This document shows, one piece after another, positions 57,280 through 64,000 of a stretch of DNA of 64,000 bases (within the stretch, counting starts at the first letter, position 1; each line of letters begins with the position of its first letter). The notes beneath the pieces are model-generated. The model did not search any database and had not been told where the DNA came from. It was given only the letters and a program-made list of their open reading frames with translations. A program made the translations under genes and the position numbers. Location: the NCBI RefSeq assembly GCF_044502415.1, contig NZ_CP172402.1; one strand, written 5' to 3'. This DNA is from Haloimpatiens lingqiaonensis. Lineage in GTDB: Bacteria; Bacillota; Clostridia; Clostridiales; Clostridiaceae.

Positions 57280-57391
57280 AATCCTTATTTTTCAAGTTTT
57301 TTTTGTCTTTTGACTTTTTAGTTGGTAAGTACAAATCGATAATATAATATTACAATGTCAACTACTAGATTTGTAATTGGCATTATAATTA

Positions 57392-57793
57392 TTATGACTT
57401 TAGTCTGTCTTTTAGCTCTCTTATTTTTGTTTCTATTGTTGAGATTACCTTTTTAAACTCCACATCATTCTTACCTGTAGGATCATCCAGCCCCCAATCT
57501 TCCCTGTGTTTACATGGAAGGTAAGGGCATTCCACATTACAGCCCATTGTAATAACAATATCTACTGGAGGGATTTCATCAAGCAACTTTGAATGTTGAG
57601 TTTTCTCCATATCTATGTCATAAAGCTCTTTCATAAGTCGCACAGCATCCTGATTAATTTGAGGTTTTGTTTCTGTGCCAGCAGAGTAGCTTTCAAATAT
57701 ATCTCCTGCAAAGTGTTTACCAAGTGCCTCAGCTATTTGGCTTCGGCATGAATTATGAACACATATAAAAGCGACCTTAGGTTTATTACTCAT
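57392..57793 (-). CDS. arsC: Arsenate reductase, thioredoxin-coupled type
   Basis: 133-residue low-molecular-weight-phosphatase-fold ArsC. The catalytic CVHNSCR loop (Cys11, Cys16, Arg17) and later redox cysteines in CNVECPYLPCKH are present, with the DDPTGK aspartate. It reduces arsenate to arsenite for export by Acr3. It is the last gene of the ars operon, 17 bp after acr3. Confidence 0.95.
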   Translation of the reverse strand: MSNKPKVAFICVHNSCRSQIAEALGKHFAGDIFESYSAGTETKPQINQDAVRLMKELYDIDMEKTQHSKLLDEIPPVDIVITMGCNVECPYLPCKHREDWGLDDPTGKNDVEFKKVISTIETKIRELKDRLKS

Positions 57794-57810
57794 TGACCAT
57801 TACCTCCTTT

Positions 57811-58863
57811 CTAACTTTTTACAGGAAACCAGTGCCTTGTATTGTTCGCTATCTTTACAAGTATCAACATAACAGGTACTTCCGTAAGAACCCCTACGAT
57901 GGTAGCAAGTGCAGCTGGACTTTGTGTGCCAAACAATGCGATTGCAACAGCAACAGCTAATTCAAAAAAGTTAGATGCACCTATCATACCGGCAGGCGCT
58001 GCTATATCATGCGGAAGCTTTATAGCTTTGCTTACCAGATATGCAATGAAAAAGATTAGGAAAGTCTGAATAATTAATGGTATAGCTATTAAAACAATAT
58101 GCAGTGGATTATTCAGAATTACATCGCCCTGGAATGAAAAGATTATTATTAATGTTAGCAATAGACCTATGGTAGTAATATTCCCAAACTTCGGTATGAA
58201 ACTCTTTTCAAAGTAATCGAGTCCTCGCTTTTTTGTTATGTAATTACGTGTAATTATACCCCCAGCCAGCGGGATAACAACAAACAATACTACAGATAGA
58301 ATAAGTGTATCCCATGGTATGGTTACACCGCCCACACCTAGAAGAAACGCGACTATAGGAGTAAAGGCTATGAGAATTATAAGATCATTTGTCGCCACTT
58401 GCACGACAGTATAAGCTGCATTGCCTTTGGTCAAATGGCTCCATACAAATACCATCGCTGTACATGGCGCTGCTCCAAGAAGAATTGCCCCTGCAAGATA
58501 TTCTGTTGCCAATTCTGTTGGAATTAGAGCTTTAAAAATTATAAAGAAAAACAGCCATGCAATGCCAAACATGGTAAAAGGCTTTATTAGCCAGTTGGTT
58601 ATCCACGTAACAAAAAGTCCCTTAGGATTTTTGCCTACATTTCTAATACTTTGAAAATCTACTTTTAGCATCATTGGATATATCATAAGCCATATTAATA
58701 TCGCCATGGGTATCGATACATTTGCATATTCAAAACGTCCTAAAAACGCTGGGATTCCAGGTAAAAACTTGCCAATCAATACTCCTGCAAACATGCATAA
58801 AATAACCCATACAGTTAAGTACTTTTCAAAAAAACCTATTCCACTTTTTTGTTCTTTACTCAT
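57811..58863 (-). CDS. acr3: Arsenite efflux permease Acr3
   Basis: 350-residue Acr3-type arsenite exporter with about ten helices. The conserved AAPCTAMVFVWS segment holds the essential cysteine near residue 131. It uses the membrane potential to export arsenite. It lies 5 bp after the DUF2703 gene. It is intact. Confidence 0.95.
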   Translation of the reverse strand: MSKEQKSGIGFFEKYLTVWVILCMFAGVLIGKFLPGIPAFLGRFEYANVSIPMAILIWLMIYPMMLKVDFQSIRNVGKNPKGLFVTWITNWLIKPFTMFGIAWLFFFIIFKALIPTELATEYLAGAILLGAAPCTAMVFVWSHLTKGNAAYTVVQVATNDLIILIAFTPIVAFLLGVGGVTIPWDTLILSVVLFVVIPLAGGIITRNYITKKRGLDYFEKSFIPKFGNITTIGLLLTLIIIFSFQGDVILNNPLHIVLIAIPLIIQTFLIFFIAYLVSKAIKLPHDIAAPAGMIGASNFFELAVAVAIALFGTQSPAALATIVGVLTEVPVMLILVKIANNTRHWFPVKS

Positions 58864-58868
58864 CTAAA

Positions 58869-59399
58869 TCAGTCCTCCTTTCTTTCTAAGCTATCAAAAA
58901 AAGTAATCAAGTTTTGTGGAATTTCATATTCCACATTTGTTGAAGTGCTTGAACTATCCCCACCATAAATCTCTTTCAAAATTGCGTTGATAATCATGGA
59001 TTTCGGTGGTTCTGTATACTCTATACCCTCATGCACCCAAACCCTGCAATCCACAGAATCACCACACAGATCCCCACATTCTTTACAGGAAGTTTCCTTA
59101 ACCTCAAGAGCAATATCCCTGCCATTTACTCGAATTGTTGGGGAGCTTAAAAAATGATGTTCAATGGCTAACACCCTTGAATTTATATTAACCTTATTAA
59201 CCACTATCTCAAATCCTGCCGCTCTTAATACCGTTGATACTTCATTAACTGCATCATCGAGATTAGTTTCAGTTCCTTGACACCTCGTACATACACTCAG
59301 GTCAAGATAAAGAAAATCAATTATAATCTGCCTTTTTTTCTGCTCTTGTCCGCAGCAACCACTGCTACAAGAACAACAACCAGTATCATTTTTATTCAT
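58869..59399 (-). CDS. DUF2703 family protein of the ars operon
   Basis: 176-residue protein with a cysteine-rich N-terminus (GCCSCSSGCCGQ) and a thioredoxin-like middle with CTRC and CKECGDLCGD. DUF2703 proteins are common in arsenic and mercury operons, but their function is not established; metalloid binding is plausible. The start (GTG at 59402 or ATG at 59399) overlaps the end of arsA, with GGAGGT upstream. Confidence 0.85.
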   Translation of the reverse strand: MNKNDTGCCSCSSGCCGQEQKKRQIIIDFLYLDLSVCTRCQGTETNLDDAVNEVSTVLRAAGFEIVVNKVNINSRVLAIEHHFLSSPTIRVNGRDIALEVKETSCKECGDLCGDSVDCRVWVHEGIEYTEPPKSMIINAILKEIYGGDSSSTSTNVEYEIPQNLITFFDSLERKED

Positions 59400-60369
59400 C
59401 ACTTTTGCTACCTCCAGAAAAATTCACTATACTTTCAATTGATGCATCCTGGAACCAAGGGATTGCAACAAAGTTATCAGCACTTATTTGCTTAACTTTT
59501 TCTAGCCATTGCTTTTCAGCATCAGCGCGAGCTATTAACATACTATTTTTAGTATTCGTCAATGAAAGGCACTAATTAACCACCCACCATTTATTATTAA
59601 TTCCCGCTCTGTTTAAATCATCACTCAACCTCTGAGCTTCAAATACCGGTGTAACTTCAGGCAATGTCACAATTATAACCTTTGTTTGTTTCTCATCCCA
59701 AAGTCTTAGTAGTAATCTTTGAACAGATATTGGCGTTTCACCTTTTGTTCTCTGTACCTCCTTATGGTAGCTCTGTGTAGAGTCAAGCAAAAGAAGCGTA
59801 TGACCAGTTGGTGCAGTATCAATAATTACAACTTCATTTTCAGCCTTGTCAACAATCTCAGCAAAAGCTCTAAATACTGCAATTTCCTGTATACATGGTG
59901 ATTGTAAATCCTCCTCAACATCATCTTCGCTCATTGTTTCACGCGCCTTACTTAATACCTCATTTTGGTATCGCAATAGTTCCTGCTTTTCATCTATTTT
60001 GCTTAGTTTTATATTTTCAGTATCTTAAACCACATATTTAAGATGGTCAGCTGGGTCAGTAGATGTTAAATGTACCTTAACACCCTTTCTAGCAAGGGCC
60101 ACAGCAATAGTTGTTTTTCCAACACCGCCTTTGCCCATTGTGAATATCACTCTTTTACCTGCTGTATAAATATCCTCAATCAAAACATTAAGATGTTTTA
60201 GATTTAAGGCTTTGCTATAAGTATTCGCTCTTGCGTAATTATCAGCCAAGTTTATTGCCACAGCACAGGCGGTTGAGGTTTTGCCCACACCGCCCTTTCC
60301 TGTAAAAAACAAATATTTAGTCAGATTAACCTTAGCCAAATGAAATGATTCATAATTATTCCTTGACAT
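59392..60369 (-). pseudogene. arsA: Arsenite-pump ATPase ArsA, degenerate
   Basis: Remains of ArsA. The frame opens with the first P-loop GKGGVGKTST, but about 240 residues are deleted so that the second P-loop GKGGVGKTTI follows only about 55 residues later. In-frame stops (TAA at 60027-60025 and TAG at 59574-59572) break the second half. Its signature pieces DTAPTGHTLLLLD and the tail SADNFVAIPWFQ are still readable. About 326 codons remain out of about 580. Confidence 0.88.
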
Positions 60370-60370
60370 C

Positions 60371-60618
60371 CTAACAGCACCCCTTTGGTCCGCAGCAACC
60401 GCTTTTCCTTTGAGATTTTGTGCTTATTTCCACCCCTAACCATGCTGAAAGTTCTTCGTTTGTTGGGTAGTTTTTAGTTTTTACAATTTCACCATCTGCA
60501 AGTGTTACAGGAAGAATATCAGCTCCTTATTTTTGAAGAATTTCACTTATAACTTTATTGGAGATAAAATCCTGTCGAACAACACATTGCTGGGTCAAAA
60601 AATCTCAATATTTTTCAT
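60371..60618 (-). pseudogene. arsD: Arsenical chaperone/repressor ArsD, degenerate
   Basis: The start MKNIEIF is followed by an extra T in a T-run that shifts the frame. The arsenic-binding MCCSTG segment, an internal loss of about 35 codons, and a stop inside the LQK-GADIL region follow. The tail (TLADGEIVKTKNYPTNEELS, then CCGPKGCC) is recognisable. AAGGAGG precedes the ATG. No functional ArsD is expected. Confidence 0.85.
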
Positions 60619-60631
60619 TACTAAATCCTCC

Positions 60632-60967
60632 TTAACAACATTGATTATTAGATTTTTTATTTTTGCACCTTTTACAAATACAGTCTTCTTTGTCGCTTGT
60701 TATGCATGCAAAGAAAGTTTTAAGTTCATCTGTTTTTTCCTTGTTTAATGTATATCTCATCCAAGCTCCATCACGCACTGCATTTACAAGGCCGCTTTCA
60801 GATAGAATTTTCATATGATAGCTTAGAGTGGATTGGGAAATGCTGAATTCTTCTAATATATCGCATGCGCACATTTCTCCACACGACAGCATATCAATAA
60901 TCTTTAACCGTGTTTCATCTGACATAGCCTTAATTGCAGGAACATAATCTGCATATGAATGCTCCAT
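60632..60967 (-). CDS. arsR: ArsR family arsenic-responsive repressor
   Basis: About 111-residue winged-helix repressor. The arsenic-binding cysteines lie in CGEMCACDI, and the recognition helix in SQSTLSYHMKIL. The C-terminus is cysteine-rich (CICKRCKNKK). AGGAGG is well placed for the ATG at 60967; the open frame to 61009 is not needed. It heads the ars operon. Confidence 0.93.
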   Translation of the reverse strand: MEHSYADYVPAIKAMSDETRLKIIDMLSCGEMCACDILEEFSISQSTLSYHMKILSESGLVNAVRDGAWMRYTLNKEKTDELKTFFACITSDKEDCICKRCKNKKSNNQCC

Positions 60968-61030
60968 AAAATTACCTCCTATATATTTATATGTATCAAT
61001 GATATCCAATGTTTTCGATATTCTAAAATA

Positions 61031-61059
61031 ATAATATCAAGCATATCGATAGTTGTCAA
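61031..61059 (-). promoter_or_regulatory. Promoter of the ars operon
   Basis: On the minus strand, TTGACA (61059-61054), 17 bases, TATTAT (61036-61031). The spacer holds ATCGATAT-like dyads, and a further TATC-rich dyad lies in the leader at 60990-61020; these may be ArsR sites. Confidence 0.7.
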
Positions 61060-61099
61060 TATGAATTAGATCTAATTCATAAAAATGTTACAGACAAAA

Positions 61100-61136
61100 G
61101 CACACCCTCAAAGCATTTATTGCTTAAAGGGTGTGC
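61100..61136. terminator. Terminator hairpin upstream of the ars operon
   Basis: GCACACCCT / AGGGTGTGC stem; a TTTTG run follows on the minus strand and a longer T-run on the plus strand. Confidence 0.6.
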
Positions 61137-61170
61137 GACATTTTGTTTTTTTAATTAGATTTCTATTTCA

Positions 61171-61332
61171 ATGCCTGATTTAAACCTCACAATATACCGC
61201 TTACGCGAGCAGACGCAGAAGGCCCAGATGGAAAACGCCAATCGTGATGAGCTACAAAAACGTATAGCTGATATGAGCGCATTTCTAAAAGAACAGCCCA
61301 CTACCATTTCCGAATATGACGAGCAACTCTAA
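61171..61332 (+). pseudogene. Serine recombinase C-terminal remnant
   Basis: 53-codon frame resembling the C-terminal coil of large serine recombinases (KRIADMSAFLKEQPTTISEYDEQL). It is GC-richer than its surroundings and ends in a stop at the junction with the IS66 remnant. The catalytic domain is absent. Confidence 0.5.
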
Positions 61333-61470
61333 TATTCTTTTATGGTAATAAAATTGACTCTTATTAAGGTTATTTTCAGCACAGAAATCTTTCACTGTTA
61401 TTGTATCTTTAATAGAGTTAAATTTATTTAAATATTCCTCCCAGGCATCATTATCTAATTTTCTATACAT
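61285..61470 (-). pseudogene. IS66-family TnpA-like accessory protein, truncated
   Basis: The N-terminal about 48 residues match IS66 accessory TnpA (AWEEYLNKFNS … VKDFCAENNLNKSQFYYHKR). After this the frame runs antisense into the recombinase remnant at about 61320, so the C-terminus is foreign. GGGAGG precedes the ATG at 61470. Confidence 0.6.
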
Positions 61471-61528
61471 AAGTAAACCTCCCATTGATAATCTTTTACT
61501 TAAGTTTATCAATGAGAGGATATGTTTT

Positions 61529-61744
61529 CTAGGTACTTAATTTTTGACGCTTACGTAATTCAACGATTTCATCGCCTGATATTAATGGTGTACTATCTTC
61601 TTCATTGAGAAATAACGCATCATATTTTCCAATTTTTGCTTTAGATAATAACCGTACAATAATCCATTTGTTTAAAAAGTCATCTCCACCTAATTGAATA
61701 TCAAGTCCATTTCCTACTAAAAGAGATCTACAATCTGTATTCAT
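61529..61744 (-). CDS. Short hypothetical protein, possibly truncated
   Basis: 71 residues. The N-terminal LLVGNGLDIQLGG is reminiscent of the GNG-x-D opening of AbiH or SIR2-like phage-defence proteins, which are much longer, so this could be a truncated defence gene. The match is only a short motif. It lies between the IS66 and DUF1016 remnants. Confidence 0.45.
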   Translation of the reverse strand: MNTDCRSLLVGNGLDIQLGGDDFLNKWIIVRLLSKAKIGKYDALFLNEEDSTPLISGDEIVELRKRQKLST

Positions 61745-61777
61745 CTTTACACCCCCAATCGTCTAATTCTAATCTCA

Positions 61778-61947
61778 ACATCTATCCTATAGCTTACGTC
61801 TATCCTGACCACACAACCTAATGGCTATGACATCTATCTTATAGTCTATAAAAAGTGACATCTATCCTGACTTCTAAACTATACGCTATTTTTCACTAGA
61901 TATGTTTCCACGAACTACTTTAGCTTGTAAAAATAGGATAGATGTCA
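61778..61947. repeat. Iterated CATCTATCCT motifs
   Basis: Four direct units (near 61778, 61798, 61829 and 61857, two of them starting GACATCTATC) and one inverted unit (AGGATAGATGTCA near 61935) occur in 170 bp. The rest of 61745-62030 has no gene. These could be protein-binding iterons. Confidence 0.55.
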
Positions 61948-62030
61948 CCCACTACAAATTGCCACAAATCCCAGCAATAAGAGCTTTTTCGGGTGCTTAG
62001 TCTTTAACCCTTGACATCAATACTACCGTT

Positions 62031-62135
62031 TCAACATGTGTCGTATTCTTTGTTGGAACACATATTTTCTATGTCGTCCTCGCAAAAGGAACACTTTTTG
62101 GCTTCACTATTTAACAAGTTTTCCTGAGTGTTCAT
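62031..62135 (-). CDS. Possible 34-residue cysteine-containing peptide
   Basis: Short open frame with CSFCEDD and two further cysteines. GGAAGGA lies about 11 bases upstream of the ATG. No family was recognised and the ribosome spacing is only fair. Confidence 0.3.
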   Translation of the reverse strand: MNTQENLLNSEAKKCSFCEDDIENMCSNKEYDTC

Positions 62136-62227
62136 TGTCAATCATTCCTTCCTGTTAAATTGTTGGTTTACTATAAATTCTACCATTACAACTGCGACAT
62201 TTATATTACGCACCAACTTGTGCATAA

Positions 62228-63262
62228 TTAATCATCTAACTTTTCATAATCGTCAAGATTCAACTCTCTCCGCAGTTCTTCTTTCGTTGGCATATAAGGG
62301 AGATATTTTGCTGCATAAATTTGATTATTATCTTCTGGCAAAGTGTACTCTACAAGCGTATCACTTTTATCTGCACAAAGTAATATTCCAATTGGTGGAT
62401 TATCTCCTTCATTCATTAGTTCTCTTGTATAATAATTTACATACATCTGCATCTGACCAATATCCTGATGTGTTAAATCATCAATTTTCAAATCTATCAA
62501 AACAAAGCATTACAAAATATAATTGTAAAAAACAAGATCGATATAAAAATGACGTCCATCAAAATTTATATGTTTTTGCCTTGCTACAAAAGAAAAGCCA
62601 CGTCCTAATTCCAACAAAAATTTCTGCAAATGATCAATTAATGCCTGTTCCAAATTAGATTCATAAAAATGTTCATTTTTAGGCAAATTTAAAAATTCAA
62701 GTACATATGGATCTTTAAGTATTTTCTCATATTCCAACTTTGGTTCTGTCGATTCAATTTCTTTCGCTACTGCATCTTTGTTTTTACTGGCTAAGATTCG
62801 CTGATAATACATTGTGTTAATCTGGCGATCCAATTGTCTTGAACTCCATCCTGCCTTAGCAGCTTCGTCCATATAAAACACTCTCGCCTTTTCATCTTCC
62901 ACTCTCATCAATGAACGATAATGTGTCCAACTCAATTCCGAACGCAGTGCGTTCGCATTTGGAAATGTTAAATAAAATTTTCGCATCATTTGTAAATTAC
63001 GTACAGTATATCCTTTTCCAAATTCATTCATCATTTTTTCCGAAATATATTGTAACAACTGTTTGCCATATGTTGCTCTGTCATTTTCGCCACAAGCTTT
63101 AAATATCTGTTCACCAATTTCCCAATATGCAATTACCATAGCTATATTCACTGCTGAACATACTTTTTTCTGTGCATCGAGAACACATCCTCTAATAGAT
63201 TTGTATGTTTCTTCTGGTTTTATATCACTTATCAAATTTGAATTTCCAGTTATATCACCCAT
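62228..63262 (-). pseudogene. DUF1016 (YhcG-like) PDDEXK nuclease, nonsense mutation
   Basis: 345-codon gene interrupted by a single TAA at 62512-62510. The first 250 codons carry the DUF1016 N-terminal domain (NAMVIAYWEIG-type segment, YGKQLLQYIS) and the start of the nuclease domain (FYIDLVFYN). After the stop the same frame continues with CFVLIDLKI, the rest of the active site, to EKLDD. Such nucleases occur near restriction systems and mobile elements. Only one base change is needed for repair. Confidence 0.82.
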
Positions 63263-63337
63263 TCAATCCCTTCCTTCCATTGATATATTCAGATTGCCAC
63301 CTATCATCCTAATATTGGTAATAACAGGTGTTTCTTT

Positions 63338-64000
63338 CTATCCTGCCTGCTTACGCAGATTCTTATACCGATTCTTCACATCAGGCACATTACGGTTATC
63401 CATCCCTTTCAGTACAAATGTCAACTTGTAAGGATCAACCGTTCCATCTTCGTTCGTCTCGCCTACGATAATCTTTTCCACGCTGCTTTCAAATACAATG
63501 CGGTCAAAGTGATCCATAATATCTGCATCCTTAAGCTGTGAGCGAATATCCTTCATACGCTTTGATATTGCATTCTGCGTTGCAACGCCCTCTGAAAATA
63601 ACAATTTTTCAGATTCTGCTTTTGCCAGCTTCTTGCATATCTCATCATATTTCTCGTCATAGGCTTCCTTGCTTATTTTATCATCCAGCATCATATCGGT
63701 CAATTTGTTTCGGCGGTTCTCAAGGTTCGATATTTCCTTGTTCACACGCTTTAATTTCTCTGCACTTCCGTCTGCTGAAAATGTTTCTTCCACCGATGCA
63801 AGCACCGATTCCAATACATCATCAAAGTTCTCTGCCAGAAGCCCAAACATTTCTACAAATGCATTCTCAATGATAGCTTCATCAATGGATTTACTGTTTG
63901 GACAATTCTCGATTCCCTTGTTGGATGCAGTTCTGCATTTCCAGACTGGTTTCTTGTGCTGTGTATCCTGATTGTGGGAACGTCTGGTAAGATTCGTACC
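63338..64000 (-). CDS. Large serine recombinase, C-terminal part (partial)
   Basis: The frame stays open to the right edge, so at least 220 codons are present. A recombinase zinc-ribbon-like segment (VWKCRT … ENCPN) is followed by a long coiled-coil (about 63,400-63,800) and a typical C-terminal tail. It is GC-richer than the clostridial core, which suggests a conjugative or phage-like element extending to the right. The catalytic domain is outside the window. Confidence 0.8.
   Translation of the reverse strand, partial: GTNLTRRSHNQDTQHKKPVWKCRTASNKGIENCPNSKSIDEAIIENAFVEMFGLLAENFDDVLESVLASVEETFSADGSAEKLKRVNKEISNLENRRNKLTDMMLDDKISKEAYDEKYDEICKKLAKAESEKLLFSEGVATQNAISKRMKDIRSQLKDADIMDHFDRIVFESSVEKIIVGETNEDGTVDPYKLTFVLKGMDNRNVPDVKNRYKNLRKQAG

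Noticed and set aside
1..64000. CRISPR array or tRNA/rRNA genes
   Set aside because: No regularly spaced repeat-spacer pattern and no cloverleaf or rRNA sequence was seen on either strand.

Overview
The window is low-GC DNA with strong AGGAGG-type ribosome sites, typical of a clostridium. The left edge carries a Wood-Ljungdahl operon, so the host is probably an acetogenic member of Clostridium in the broad sense; the species cannot be fixed from this sequence.

Layout: (1) 1-12 kb, minus strand: one operon, acsA-cooC-fhs-fchA-folD-metV-metF-lpdA-cooC-acsD-acsC. It encodes CO dehydrogenase, the tetrahydrofolate one-carbon branch and the corrinoid protein, and it runs off the left edge. (2) 12-21 kb, minus strand: HelD-like helicase, FtsH, PepV, a PqqD-like protein and a frameshifted OPT transporter. 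(3) 21-26.5 kb, plus strand: a 2-hydroxyacyl-CoA dehydratase locus. Its second gene is interrupted by a 2.15-kb IStron (group I intron plus TnpB). Removing the IStron restores one frame that runs from the second dehydratase subunit into the activase. (4) 26.5-40 kb: signal peptidase, an IS4-type insertion sequence, a TetR-controlled membrane protein, LysE and SulP transporters, a rhodanese, an ABC-2 exporter, and a Fur/Zur-znuBCA zinc uptake locus. (5) 40-45 kb, minus strand: a decayed aconitase / isocitrate dehydrogenase / citrate lyase operon in which deletions have joined acn to icd and citE to citF. (6) 45-57 kb: YhgE/Pip protein, Crp-family regulator, a 5-oxoproline-type cluster (GGCT, Pcp, DUF979, DUF969), a lipoprotein, a flavodoxin, a roughly 320-bp palindrome, a MerR-type regulator and a chemotaxis receptor with a frameshift at its start. 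(7) 57-61 kb, minus strand: an arsenic operon with intact arsR, DUF2703, acr3 and arsC but broken arsD and arsA. (8) 61-64 kb: remnants of mobile and defence-like genes (IS66 TnpA, serine recombinases, DUF1016 nuclease).

A 134-bp structured repeat occurs three times, once nested inside the IStron. The most unusual features are the IStron in its fused dehydratase-activase host gene, the repeat family, the large palindrome and the paired in-gene deletions of the citrate operon.
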